Below are positions 1 through 10,189 of a stretch of 64,000 nt of DNA, one piece after another. How positions within the stretch are numbered: position 1 is the stretch's first letter; every line of letters starts with the position of its first letter. Position numbers and translations under genes: made by a program. Source of the stretch: Podarcis raffonei (taxonomy: Eukaryota; Chordata; Lepidosauria; Squamata; Lacertidae); contig NC_070617.1 of the NCBI RefSeq assembly GCF_027172205.1, positions 255,501-319,500 of the forward strand, written 5' to 3'. The notes under the pieces were generated by a model. It saw only the letters and a list, made by a program, of their open reading frames with translations. It ran no database searches and was not told where the DNA came from.

Positions 1-1154
1 CAGAGCCATTGTCGAAAAGGAAAGACCTGCCATGGTTACACAGTGGGAGGGGGCAGCAGCGCTAAAAAAGCCCCTTTCTCTAATAGAATTGCCCAGAGGG
101 GCGGGGGTGCGCTTTCTAGCCTGGTGTCTCACGGGTCCCCAAATGGCAAACTCCTCCGGAGTGGCAATGCAAATTCTCAGCCGCGCTTCCCTCCCTCGCG
201 GGGCTGTCGTGAGGATAAAGCGGGGTTGCCGTTACTGTGAGAGAGACAGTCGAGGAGGGGACCTCCTGCCTCCCGCCACGCCCCCCCCCGCTAAGTGGGG
301 TTCAAGTCCCATCAGGCTATGTGGGGTTCAACTCCACTGGGTCGAAGCCCACCAGCGCTCCCGGCTCCATCCGCCTAGGCTGGCAGGAGAGGAGCCGCCC
401 TCCGCCTGACCCACCAGGGTGGTCCTTACAGCTGTTCACACGTTACAAAATCCGGTGGCTTCTCCTCCCCGCAAGAAGCGGAACCCCAGACGCCCCCGCA
501 GGGCGATCGCTCCAGTCGCAAACTTTGCTTCTGGGCTGACGGCGCGGGACACGGAGGCGGGTGCGTTCTTCTAAACACGCGTGAACACGCTGAAACTCCG
601 AAATGGGAAGACGCGGGTCTGCAGGTTCTCCCCCTGCATGCAAATTAAGGCTCCCAACTGCACCCCCTTCTCTTCCCCACCCCAAAAATATCCTCCAAGG
701 CTGCACATTGGGAACCTCAGGCGCCCGACCCCAAACAGCCCCACATCCTTCAGAAAGCAGGAGCCACGGGTGCGCCAGACCTCTTCTATCTCTCCCGCCC
801 CCCAGGTTATCGAAAAACAGCAGGTTTTAAGGTTGCAGAGCTGGAAGGGACCCCTAGGGTCATCTAGTCCAGCCCGCTGAGATGCAGGAATCCAGAAGGC
901 GGCTCCCACTCCACATATGCCCGGATCCAAATATTGGAGCCATCCGGAAAGCCCCATTCTGTTAGAGGAGGGGGAGCCCTCCTCCCAGGGCGGCCTCGGC
1001 GCGCGCCCCTGCCGGGGGGGGGGACGCATCCAGAGAGGGGTCTAAATATAGAGGGGAAATAGAGCCGCTTTCGCAGGAGCGTCATCGGCTATTTCTTAGG
1101 CGCTGGACTCAGCCCTTCCCAGAATTCAGCCTCCCCCTCGGGCGCCAGACTCAC
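1..1154 (-). other. CRABP2: CRABP2 intron 1 (part)
   Basis: The sequence between the left edge and the exon 1 donor is GC-rich and intronic. I see no exon 2 of the FABP type, which would encode the VNVMLRK stretch, so exons 2-4 lie beyond the left edge. The donor reads G|GTGAGT on the minus strand, with the intron starting at 1154. The only repeat recognised is a short CR1 end near 815-905. Confidence 0.75.
815..905 (-). repeat. CR1 LINE 3' end fragment
   Basis: On the plus strand it reads GGAAGGGACC, then TCATCTAGTCCAGCCC, then ATGCAGGAATC. This is the reverse complement of the usual CR1 3' terminus of reptiles. It lies in CRABP2 intron 1. Confidence 0.65.
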
Positions 1155-1224
1155 CCAGAGCCTTCAGCAGCTCCTCGAAGTTCTCCGAGCTCTTCATCTT
1201 CCAGTTGCCGGAGAAGTTGGGCAT
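1155..1224 (-). CDS. CRABP2: CRABP2 coding exon 1: cellular retinoic acid-binding protein 2, N-terminus
   Basis: The exon encodes residues 1-23 plus the first base of codon 24 ([16 protein letters not shown], then EELLKAL). The product is a small cytosolic beta-barrel carrier that binds all-trans retinoic acid and hands it to nuclear retinoic acid receptors. The ATG at 1224 is followed by 70 coding bases and a clean donor (G|GTGAGT). The phase-1 break after codon 23 is that of the fatty-acid-binding-protein family, whose first exon ends in the first base of a Gly codon. Residues SGNW and ENFEELL favour CRABP2 over CRABP1 (AGTW, ENFDELL), although KMKSS and KALG are CRABP1-like. The neighbouring ISG20L2 also supports CRABP2, because the two are neighbours in human. 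The remaining exons are outside the window. Confidence 0.87.
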
Positions 1225-1800
1225 TTTGGGGCGGGCTTGTCCGGCGGCGGGAGCGGCAGCAGCGGCGGGAGACCGGCCGGCAGGCGGAGACGGAGGCGCT
1301 GCGCGCAGGTGGGACTCTCGGCTCCCTCGGAGGAAGCGAGCAGCCTCCGGAGCCAAGAGCAAGGGCGCTGCTGCTGCTGCTGCTGCTGCTGCGTCGCCTC
1401 TCCTGCGGATCGGGGCCCTCCCGCGCGGAGTTTTGCTCCCGCAGAGAAAGGATGGAGGGATGGTGCGAATGAAAGAGAGCGACGGGGTCCTGCGCTGCTC
1501 GGTCTCTCTCGCTTCCCCTTCGGAGCCTTTTCTCCCTCCTCTGCTCTGCCTGGTCCCTCCCTCTCTGCCCCAACCATGCCTCGGGGAGGGGGAGCCGGAG
1601 CAACGTGATCCCACCCCCTCAACTGCCCCGCCCCTTCCCAGGCCCACCTGGGTCCCGCTGACTGACCCTGCCCCAGAGCAGGAGGGGAACAGCCCTCCCC
1701 AAAGCCCGGTTTCCCCCTTCTCTGTGGCCGGGGCTGCCGGGCTGCTACCTGGCTGCCTGCGAGTTCTCTCCCTAGGAAGCTGGAGGGCGAGGCTGGACCA
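1225..1800 (-). promoter_or_regulatory. CRABP2: CRABP2 5' leader and GC-rich promoter region
   Basis: Upstream of the CRABP2 ATG the sequence is dense in CpG. It carries GC boxes (GGGGCGGGC near 1228 and GCCCCGCCCC at 1625-1634) and a (CTG)8 tract. No TATA box is obvious. Long open frames across this block on both strands are the usual by-product of GC-rich DNA. The transcription start cannot be placed from sequence alone. Confidence 0.6.
1368..1391. repeat. (CTG)8 / (CAG)8 triplet repeat
   Basis: There are eight uninterrupted CTG units on the plus strand, read as CAG in the transcribed direction of CRABP2. The tract lies 144 bp upstream of the start codon, so it is probably in the 5' leader or core promoter. 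It is not in the coding frame. Confidence 0.9.
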
Positions 1801-1944
1801 GGACTAGCCTCCTGCCTCCGCCTTCTGAACTTTAGCGAACTCTCTGCGCTCCCGCACCCTCGGCATCTGCTTCCAGAATAAATAGCGTCTAAGTCATCTC
1901 TTTTGACGGGCCTGTTTCTGGAAAAGGAAGATGGCCGCGATTTC

Positions 1945-2025
1945 TGCACGGCAAGGGGTTGGACTCGATGGCCCTTGGGGGTCCCTGCCAAGTGCCAACT
2001 CTGCAGTTCTACGATTCCACGACCA
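1945..2025 (+). repeat. CR1 LINE 3' tail
   Basis: It reads GGACTCGATGGCCCTTGGGG, then GTTCTACGATTCC. This is the sense CR1 terminus with its degenerate ATTCTATG tail. Confidence 0.6.
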
Positions 2026-2164
2026 TGGCCCGGGTTGGCGTTAGCCCCTGCTGGCAAAGTGGATATGGTCTCGTGGGTGGAGAGGGGAAGACCACGGAAT
2101 GAAGCCAGGACAAAGGGGCGGGGTCCATGTGGCTGCAAATCTGGAACAGGTCCTCCGGGGGCGC

Positions 2165-2240
2165 CATAGAAGTGTAGGATTGGAAGGGACCTCGTGAGTC
2201 ATCTAGTCCACCCCTGAAATGCAGGGATCACAGATCAAGG
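2165..2240 (-). repeat. CR1 LINE 3' end, antisense
   Basis: GGAAGGGACC, TCATCTAGTCCACCCC and ATGCAGGGATCACAG mark a CR1 terminus pointing the opposite way to the copy about 150 bp to its left. Confidence 0.65.
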
Positions 2241-2499
2241 TGCTGAAATCGTATCTCTTTATGGATTAAACTACAGTCCCTCTGATTCTTTGCTGGCTTT
2301 AACTGTATGGTGCAGCCAAAGAAAGCGAATAAATAGTGCCCGAGTTTCCTTTTCCTCCTCCCTCCAAATCCCTTTTCCTTTCCTGCCATGTCTTCTTAGA
2401 ATGTAAATCCATAGGGCACCAACCACATTTGCCAGCTGCTCTGGGATATGCATATCAGATTTGGGCTCAGATGCACTTCCTCTTCAGGAAGCCCATCTG

Positions 2500-2660
2500 C
2501 AGGGAGACCCAGGCTAGAGGGTCAGACTAGGACCTGGGGGGGGGTGTGGGTTCAAATCTCCACTTGGTGTGACCTTGAGCCCCACGGTCCCTGCCTCTCG
2601 GTCTAACTTACCTCACAGGGTTGTTGCGATGAGTTAAATGAGGAGGCAGGAAACCATGGA
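2500..2660 (+). repeat. MIR/CORE-like tRNA SINE fragment
   Basis: It shows the order seen in four or more copies here: GACTAGGACCTGG, then GGGTTCAAATC (a box B-like motif), GTGACCTTGAG and CCTCACAGGGTTGTTG. The tRNA-like head and the GTTGTTG body resemble amniote MIR-type SINEs. Exact family not determined. Confidence 0.5.
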
Positions 2661-3599
2661 CTTCTGTGCGAGAAGGGTAGAATATATGTGCAAGAGCAAT
2701 TAAAATCAGAATCTATAAGGGCCAGCTCCCCCTCCCCATTTCAGAAAAAGCAGAAATCTTCTCAGTTGCTTTGCACATGATAAAAGTGCAAACGTCTGGC
2801 ATCAATCCACATATTTGCGCAACCTGCGGAGGGTTCTTCCAATGGGAAACGGGAAATTAATGGGGGAAAGAAAGAAAGAAAACTGGTTTTCATACTCCCC
2901 CCCCCCCTTTCCGTTGATAGATCTTGAAATCCCGAATGTTCAGTGGAGGTGATGGTGTGTCGCTTCCCCCAAAGCTGTGCCATCTATCGATTACACACAC
3001 ATGCAAACTACATACCCATGAAAAAAAATGATTTCTGTGCCAGGAGTGAGGAATTAATTTAGAAGCAACAATTAATCTAACTGTTGCTCATTCAGCAAAG
3101 TGCCCCCACCTCAAATTTAAAGCAATTAACGAACGTTGAACATTACATTAAGGGAAGTCAAATTAACCCAAGCAATGAATCAGAAAGCAGACTTGCTGAG
3201 ACTACAAAATTCAGGTTGCGGAAGGGGTGACTCCTGGACTCGTGCCCGAGGCCCAGGAACTCCGTGCTAAACTCCCAGACACAATGGTGGGAGGGGCTTC
3301 TCTTTAGGATTGGGACATTTCCACATTATAAGGAGTGGGAATTATTTCAGCTTCAGGTCTGGGCACACCTGGGATTAAAAATCTGAGGAAGTCACAGGGT
3401 GGATATGAGACCTGTGTGAAATCAGGCCTCCCCCCCCCTTTTAAAATAACTTTTATCATAAGAAAAGCAAGAAATAATCTTCCAAAATGACATATACAGC
3501 ATTGATGGAACCAAACACATTGCCCATGCAGTATGATACAGAATTTCTGGGACAGGTGAGGAGGAACGGGTTTCTGTTTGGGGCCTCTGCCATTTAGGT
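2661..3599. other. Unassigned intergenic sequence, AT-rich homeobox-like block
   Basis: No gene and no clear transposon are visible. Bases 3050-3225 are unusually AT-rich for the neighbourhood and hold several TTAAT/ATTAA motifs and CAATTAAC, with little sign of repeat origin. This could be a conserved non-coding element, but comparison is needed to decide. Confidence 0.4.
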
Positions 3600-3604
3600 A
3601 GCTC

Positions 3605-3840
3605 AGTCCTTTAGAATAAAAGAATTGCAGAGTTGGAAGAGACACCGAGGGTCACTGAGTCCAACCCCTGCAATTGCAGGAATCTCAACCAGATCACCCA
3701 GGACAGATGGCCCCCCAACCTCTGCTTAAAAACCTCCAAGGAGGGAGAGTCCACCACCTTCTGAAGAAATGAATTCCCCCTTCGAACTGCTCCGACCCCC
3801 AGAAAGTTCTTCCTGATGTTTGGTTGGAATCTCCTTCCTT
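3605..3840 (-). repeat. CR1 LINE, first part, split by an L1 insertion
   Basis: It runs from GAGTTGGAAGAGAC through CTCTGCTTAAAAACCTCCAA to AATCTCCTTCCTT in the antisense direction. The same CR1 continues after the L1 insert at 4318. A mutated tail end is visible at about 3605. Confidence 0.75.
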
Positions 3841-3848
3841 GTCATATG

Positions 3849-3851
<3 letters not shown>

Positions 3852-3890
<39 letters not shown>
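3852..3890. repeat. (AC)n microsatellite
   Basis: About 39 bases of pure AC lie directly at the 3' end of the L1 insertion. Confidence 0.95.
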
Positions 3891-3893
<3 letters not shown>

Positions 3894-4317
3894 TTATTAG
3901 TTTTTTTTAACATATCATTTCCAACAATCTTATAACATAACTTCTTATACAATATTTTAGACTTCCGTCAACACTTCTGATGATTTTCCATTCTTTATCA
4001 CTTATTCTGCATTTCTTGATTTCTCTATTATCCTTCATTAACTAATAGTTCTCTTCATAGTCTTTCTTGCAATATTTCAAATACTCCTCCTTACAAAACC
4101 TCTTGCAATCCTACTAGCATAATCTGTTCATTACAATTACTTTTCAAATAGTTCATATATTTACTCCAGTCTTCTAAGAATCTCTGGTCCTGCAGGTTTC
4201 GAATCCTTCCTGTTAATTTATCCAGTTCTGCATAGTCCATCAATTTCATCCACCATTCTTCTTTCTTCAGTAATTCTTCTTGCTTCCATTTTTGTGCCAA
4301 TAATATTCTTGCTGCTG
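3852..4317 (-). mobile_element. L1 LINE 3' end inserted in CR1
   Basis: A minus-strand open frame at 4300-4091 encodes MAQKWKQEELLKKEEWWMKL and DYAELDKLTGRIR, the C-terminal segment of a vertebrate L1 ORF2. The insert is 466 bp and 5'-truncated. It is bounded by near-identical 11-bp copies: GTCATATGATT at 3841-3851 and GTCATTTGATT at 4318-4328. The end at its 3' tail is an (AC)n run rather than plain poly-T, so the tail has probably turned into a microsatellite. Confidence 0.75.
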
Positions 4318-4645
4318 GTCATTTGATTCCATTGGTTTGGGTCGTCCCCCCTGGAGCAGCAGAAAAGAATCTTCTCCCATCTTCCTTGGGGCAGCCCTTG
4401 AGATATTTGAAAACGGCTATCCTGTCACTTCTCTTCTCCAGGCTAAACACCCACGACGGCTCCTCGCAACTCTTGCCTTCCAGACCCTTGATCATCTGAG
4501 CCTCCCTCCCTCCTTCCAGCTCCCATGCCCTCCTTCCACTGGGGTGCCCAGAACTGGACCCGGGATTTCAGCTGGGGTCTGACCAAGGCAGAACAGAGCG
4601 GGACTATTCCTTCCCCTCATCTAGACACTTTCTCTTTAATGTCAT
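4318..4645 (-). repeat. CR1 LINE, second part
   Basis: Reading resumes with GGAGCAGCAGAAAAGAATCTT, then GAGATATTTGAAAACGGCTA and GGTGCCCAGAACTGGACC, the next upstream blocks of the CR1 whose end lies at 3605-3840. Confidence 0.7.
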
Positions 4646-4964
4646 GGCCCCCAACTCTAGGCGAATGTTGTGATGTCTTTGAAGGAAACTTTTATAGGTC
4701 CCCTACGTGGGCACACCTGGTTGCTATGCGTGTCTCATCATCTTCATAATTAATAAAAGAGATACCTTCACTCCAAGTTGCTGACAAGGAGTTTGCCACG
4801 ACCGGGTTTCCTCGCTGCCTTAAGGGGAGTGTGTCAGTTTCTCCGTTACACTGCCAAGTCCCAAAGTTTAGCACACACCAGTTCTGGATATTGAGTCCCA
4901 AGGCAATTTTCCAGCACAATGAAAACACTTTGTACTGCCAGGAAGATGAACCTCATCAAGCCCT

Positions 4965-5480
4965 GAAAGGGTGCTTCTCCCGCACTGAGAAGGGTCTGGC
5001 TGGTGCTGGATCAGGCCAAAGGGAGCCCATCGAGCCCAGCAGCCTCATCTCACAGCGGTTAAATGCACCTAAGAATCTAGGATTGAGATAGACTGCCTCT
5101 GGACTTGGAGGTTCCACAAGGACATAAGCAGAACCCGGCTGCTGGATCAGGCCAAAGGGGACCAAATGCTCATGGAAACCTGCAAGCAGGATTCAAGCAC
5201 AAGAGCAACTCTCCCCTCCTGCGGGTTTCAGCAACTGGTATTCAGATGTATTGCTGCCTCTGACATCCTTCGCCTCCATGAATTTGTCCAGCCCTCTTCA
5301 CAGTCACCCAAGTTGGTGGCCCTCACTGCCTCCGGTGGGAGGGAGTTCCACAGTTTAAGGATGCGCTGCATGAAGAAGGATTTCCTTTTCTCCATCCTGA
5401 ATCTGCCAACATTCAGCGTCACTGGATGTCCACCAGTTCTAGTGACCATCTTGGCCATCGTGGAGTTTGGAAGACCCTCT
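4965..5480 (-). repeat. CR1 LINE 3' region, antisense (two ends)
   Basis: A short CR1 end (about 4965-5110) is followed by a longer copy with GCTGGATCAGGCCAAAGGGG, CATGAATTTGTCCAGCCCTC, GGGAGGGAGTTCCACAG and CAACATTCAGCGTCACTGG. All are blocks that recur across the window. Confidence 0.7.
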
Positions 5481-5569
5481 CCCTGCCTCGCAGGCCTTTT
5501 CCCACCTGGCTTGGGAGGACGGGGCCCGGACTGACTCCAGCTGCAAATGCTGAGGCTGCTGAACAGACA

Positions 5570-5750
5570 CGTTGCCATGATCAAACTTAATCCTTGTATC
5601 TTTATCTTAGATCTTATGATGATTTATGTGGAAATTGTTATTTAATTGAGCACGTTTGATGTTTCGTTTATTGTTTATGACTACCTTTATTATGCATGTA
5701 AGCAGCCTTGAGCATGGGCTGAACTACGGCAGGCGGGATACAAATAAAGT
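5570..5750 (+). repeat. L2-like LINE 3' end
   Basis: T-rich sequence leads into AGCAGCCTTGAGCATGGGC, then GGCGGGATACAAATAAA, the typical 3' end of an L2-type LINE in squamates. Confidence 0.55.
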
Positions 5751-7030
5751 TCTGCATGCATGCAGAGGGGAGGGGAAACTCTTCTCTGCCTGCCTTCTCC
5801 ATGCCATGTCCCCTTGCCACTTGAGAAGGGAGGCAGAAAGAGCCAGCCAGGCCACAGGAGACTTGGGCAAGGCCGGTGGCTTTGATTTTAACTCACCTGC
5901 CCTTTAGGAAACCTTCGAAGCAGCCAGGTTCCTCCTCCTCGTCTCTCAGCCTGGCTGCCTGCCTGGGCTGTTCAGCTTCCTCCCAGAGGGCAGCTTGTTT
6001 CCACATGCCCAAGTAGATCACCAGGTGAGCTGCCGTAAGAAAAGTTTGTCTGTCTGGTGGATTTAATAATCCCGCTCTGGGCTAGGCGGGGAGATAAGCC
6101 ATTTTCTCTCTCCGACTTTCCCAGGGGGATGACGGAGCCTGAAGGAGTTAATAATAATAATAGGAATAATAATAATAGGAATAATCTACAGAGGAGAGAA
6201 TGCAGGGCTGACCACAAGGGTGTCTGAGTAATGCTGGCAGGGATTTTGCTGCTTTCTCCGGAGTCATGGGGGATCATCTCCACAAAAGCAGATGGAGGAG
6301 TAGCCTGGAAAGGGCACAAGAATCTGCAGTGACATCAGAGCTTCCACAGCCCAGCGCAGGCGACACAGGGAGGGAGGGAGCCATCAGATCACAGCTGTCC
6401 CTGTGGCCCCGGGTGCAACCCGAGATCCATTTGGCACCCAGAGACTCATGACACGGACACACGCCTTGCTTCCTCTTAATCATCATAGGATTGTAGAGTT
6501 GAAAGGGATCCCCAAATGCCATCTAGTCCAGCCCTCTGCAATACATGTACCACAACTCAAGAATCCCTGACAGATGACAGACTACCAGGAAGGGCGGTTT
6601 TGTTTTTTCAATTCTCTGTCCTCCCTCCAGTTTCTTCTTTTCTCTCCCTCTCTCCCATTTGTCGTTTTGCTTCACGGTCACCCTGAAGCAGACCTGTGAT
6701 TAATCCAGCAACTTCCTCACTGCCTCCTTTCAAATTGCTATTAAATCTGAATTTGGAAGAGTTGTGCACAGTTAGGAAAGCAATCAAACAGCTAAACAAG
6801 GGCAACAGAGCCTGCGCTGTCCATGACGATGTTGCTACATTAAGTTGACAGAGAAGCAGCATATTAAAAAGGATATATGGCTTTCAGCTTCTGCAGAGAG
6901 ACCTGGGATTAATGCCCTGGGTCCCTGTGGCCCCACTGCTGCCAGTGGTGGTGGGGAACAGCAGGGAAGGTAGATGGATCCGTGGTCTGACTCTGATTCA
7001 GGAAGCTTCCCGCATTCCTCCTTAAAGCAG
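5751..7030. other. Intergenic sequence with few recognisable repeats
   Basis: It holds a short (TAA)n-like run at 6149-6186 and a CR1 antisense end at 6484-6580 (TAGAGTTGAAAGGGATCC, then CATCTAGTCCAGCC). The rest, including 6600-6860, shows no coding signal that I can support. Confidence 0.5.
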
Positions 7031-7039
7031 GTCTTTAAT

Positions 7040-7718
7040 CAAAAACGAAGATCATGGCCACTGGTCCCATCACCTCCTGGCAAATAGAAGGGGAAGAAAT
7101 GGAGGCAGTGAGAGATTTTACTTTCTTGGGCTCCATGATCACTGCAGATGGTGACAGCAGCCACGAAATTAAAAGACGCCTGCTTCTTGGGAGAAGGGCA
7201 ATGACAGGCCTAGACAGCATCTTGAGAAGTAGAGACGTCACCTTGCCAACAAAGGTACGTATAGTTAAAGCCATGGTTTTCCCAGTAGTGATGTATGGAA
7301 GTGAGAGCTGGACCATAAAGAAGGCTGATCGCCGAAGAATTGATGCTTTTGAATTATGGTGCTGGAGAAGACTCTTGAGAGTCCCATGGACTGCAAGAAG
7401 ATCAAACCTCTCCATTCTGAAGGAAATCAGCCCTGAGTGCTCACTGGAAGGACAGATCGTGAAGCTGAGGCTCCAGTACTTTGGCCACCTCATGAGAAGA
7501 GAAGACTCCCTGGAGAAGACACTGATGCTGGGAAAGATGGAGGGCACAAGGAGAAGGGGGCGACAGAGGATGAGATGGTTGGATAGTGTTCTCGAAGCCA
7601 CAAACATGAGTCTGACCAAACTGCGGGAGGTAGTGGAGGACAGAGGTGCCTGGCGTGCTCTGGTCCATGGGGTCACGAAGAGTCGGACACGACTAAACGA
7701 CTAAACAACAACAACAAA
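7040..7718 (+). mobile_element. BovB (RTE) LINE 3' end, copy 1
   Basis: An open frame of 216 codons (7054-7704) encodes the C-terminal part of BovB ORF2: TSWQIEGEEMEAVRDFTFLG, MVFPVVMYGSESWTIKKADR, WCWRRLLRVPWTARRSN and YFGHLMRREDSLEKTLMLGK, ending in VTKSRTRLND. The reverse-transcriptase core is missing, so the copy is 5'-truncated and cannot move by itself. After the stop come ACACGACTAAACGACTAAAC and AACAACAAC, the RTE tail. Flanks AATCAAAA on both sides suggest a target duplication. The frame is still open over 650 bp, so the insertion is fairly young. Confidence 0.9.
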
Positions 7719-7982
7719 AAATCAAAACCACGAGGACTGGACTCTTCTTACTTTACTTCAAGGGAGAGGGCCAGAGCTCAACTTGGCATGCAAAATGCCC
7801 CCATTTTAACCCTGGACATCTCCAAGCAGAGCTGGGGAAAATCCCCAGGGAGACACTGCCAGTCCGTGCAGTTGATACTGAGCTGGCTGGACCCATCCTC
7901 TGGCTCTCTAAAGAACTTACGGTAATAGCTAAGAAGAGGCTGCAGAATCAAATTAATTAATTAAACCTTCTACAATGCAGGA

Positions 7983-8341
7983 GTATGGGAAGTGGGTGGC
8001 GCTGTGGGTTAAACCACAGAGCCTAGGACTTGGTGATCAGAAGGTCGGCGGTTTGAATCTCCATGACGGGGTGAGCTCCCGTTGCTCAGTCCCTGCTCCT
8101 GCCAACCTAGCAGTTCGAAAGCCCATCAAAGCGCAAGTAGATAAATAGGTACTGCTCTGGCGGGAAGGTAAACGGCATTTCCATGCGCTGCTCTGCTTCG
8201 CCAGAAGCAGCTTAGTCCTGCTGGCCACATGACCCGGAAGCTGTACGCCGGCTCCCTTGGCCAGTAAAGCGAGATGAGCCCTGCAACCCCAGAGTCGGCC
8301 ACGACTGGACCTAATGGTCAGGGGTCCCTTTACCTTTACTT
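7983..8341 (+). mobile_element. Sauria-type tRNA SINE, copy A
   Basis: A full-length SINE runs from GGGTGGCGCTGTGGGTTAAA (box A region) and GGTTTGAATCTCC (box B) to the tail GGTCAGGGGTCCCTTTACC. It is flanked by perfect 12-bp duplications TACAATGCAGGA at 7971-7982 and 8342-8353. Near its end it reads AGTCGGCCACGACT, almost the same as the BovB end AGTCGGACACGACT, which fits retrotransposition by BovB. Confidence 0.85.
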
Positions 8342-8430
8342 TACAATGCAGGAATCTTCCTCATGAGATTGCACCACCCTGGCAATCCTCTCCTCCACAC
8401 ATTTTAACCCCTCTGTGGGCATTCCCCATA

Positions 8431-8735
8431 CCCTCCAACATTTCTCTGATGAAAATAGGGACGTCCTGTTCAACAATAACAACAACATATATGTCAGCCA
8501 TTAAACATTAAAAAACATCCCTATACAGGGCTGCCTTCAGATGCCTTCTAAAGCTTGTATAGTTACTTATTTCCTTGGCTCTGGGGTCGCATAACTCCAC
8601 ACCCTCCAACATTTCTCCAATGAAAACAGGGACATCCTAAGGAAAAGTGGGACACTCCAGGATCAAATCAGAAACCGGGATGGCTTCTGTAAATCCAGGA
8701 CTGTCTTTGGAAAATAGGAACAGTTGGAGGGTCTG
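8431..8735. mobile_element. MITE with CCCTCCAAC ends, plus partial copy and LINE fragment
   Basis: A MITE-like unit at about 8599-8735 starts ACCCTCCAACATTTCTCC and ends GTTGGAGGGT, a short inverted repeat. Its first 38 bases recur at 8431-8468. Between the two lies a small L2-type fragment (AGGGCTGCCTTCAGATGCC). Family not determined. Confidence 0.5.
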
Positions 8736-8799
8736 AGGTCCCCAGGGCTGCAGAGGAAGACTCTGGGCTCCTCCGGGCAGCCTGTTTATTCCTCTTCTG

Positions 8800-8885
8800 C
8801 AGAATCACTGAATTGTAAAGGTGGGTGGGACACCAAGGGTCATCTAGTCCAACCCCCTGCATTGCATTTGTTGTACAAAGCTTAC
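8800..8885 (-). repeat. CR1 LINE 3' end, antisense
   Basis: TCATCTAGTCCAACCCCCTG and TGCATT mark a CR1 terminus. Confidence 0.6.
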
Positions 8886-9610
8886 AGGGAGGTCAGACTG
8901 GATCTGATCTTCACCAAGCGTTTCTTCTGAGTTGCTTGCAGGATGCTGACCCCCCTTCCCGCTAAGGTGATTCTTCACCCCACGCCTTTCAGTGCACTTC
9001 CCCCGTCCCTTCGCTAACCACAAAAGCCTGTTTGTTTTCAAAGGTGGATTTCTTGCACCACGGAGGCTGTAATCCACTTTTATTGCACAAACCGACAATT
9101 GCCCTGAAATCCCTCCTGCGAAATGTTGACAGCCTGGAGGACAGAGGAGGGTGTGACAGACGAGGCCCCTGGCTTGCCGGATGCCAGCCAAACCAGCCAT
9201 ACCTGCCCCTCTCCCTGCTGCCCCTGCCCTCACTGTGGGGTCCCTGCCTGGCACCTCCTGGGCCCAGCACAGCCGACTCTGGGAGGCCCCAGGGAGACGG
9301 AGCGAGACAGATCCAGCTCTGCTGGGAGTTGCCCTCTGCTGTGCCGGCTGGGCCTGTCAGGCTGGAAAAGGGAGACTCAAGCGGGAGAAGAGGCTCTTGG
9401 AAGGAGTCTCGTCTTGGCAGTGGCTGGCAGAGAGAGAGGAGGCTGGCATCGAGGCTGCGGCATCACCGCGGTGGTGCCCTGGGGCAGGGCCAGGGCTGGG
9501 GCAGGAAAGCAGAGGAAGGAAGCCACCCAGGAACTCAGGAACAGAGCCATCTGCTGGCAAGCTCACAGAAGCATACAACTGTAGAGCTCTAGTCCCGCAT
9601 CCTGCTCTCC
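8886..9610. other. Unassigned GC-rich intergenic sequence
   Basis: Several overlapping open frames of 85-186 codons occur in all directions at 9030-9600. None has a recognisable domain, and they overlap each other on both strands, as expected of GC-rich DNA. I see no gene here. Confidence 0.5.
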
Positions 9611-9830
9611 CGGTGGCCAAATGCCCCTGAGAACACGGGAATCCAGGTGGACTGCCTCTGGACCTGGAGGTTCCACAAGGACACCAGAAGGGGCTGCAGC
9701 TGGATCAGTGGTCTGTCTGCTGCAGCATCCTGTTTCCTGTGGGAGACCCTCGTTGAACCAAAGGCAAACTGTTGCGGAAACTCTGCAAATGCCATCCTGG
9801 CAGTCAAGATAACCCCACAATTAATAGGGA
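9611..9830 (-). repeat. CR1 LINE 3' piece, antisense
   Basis: It contains GACTGCCTCTGGACCTGGAG and TTCCACAAGGAC, then GCTGGATCAG, a recurrent CR1 block in this window. Confidence 0.6.
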
Positions 9831-10189
9831 GTTTTTGTAGCAATGCACTCATATATGTTTAGATTCATTTGCTCTGATATACCGTAAGCTAATGGGCTGG
9901 CTCCAATGGGGGCTTGGGGTGCTCTGGGCCCAGAAAGGGGAGCAATCTGTAAGATTTGGCTGTTTGCCCTTTGCCCTCATCTGGGCAGGTGAAGGCGATG
10001 GGAAGTCCTGGCCAAAGTGACAGATACTGCTTGGTGTATAGAGACGTAGGCAAGTTTGCTTGGGTGCAGACATGCCGCCTCTTTGCTGTGTTGTCCGTCC
10101 CGTGTCTCTAAAGGCCAGGAGACCTGGCCGGCTGATTTGATGCAAGACCATGCCTTTATTTTATTAAGGCACTAGAACTGATCCCTCTG

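Noticed and set aside
1126-2138. Minus-strand frames of 314, 173 and 150 codons around CRABP2 exon 1
   Set aside because: Only 1155-1224 is coding. The rest is leader and promoter, and the Ser, Gln or Ala runs are translations of the CTG/CAG tract.
7054-7704. Intact-looking 216-codon frame as a host gene
   Set aside because: The protein is the C-terminal part of BovB ORF2, with sister copies at 12.4, 43.4 and 50.3 kb.
9032-9630. Three long overlapping plus-strand frames
   Set aside because: Three different frames are open at once over the same GC-rich DNA; none has domain or splice support.
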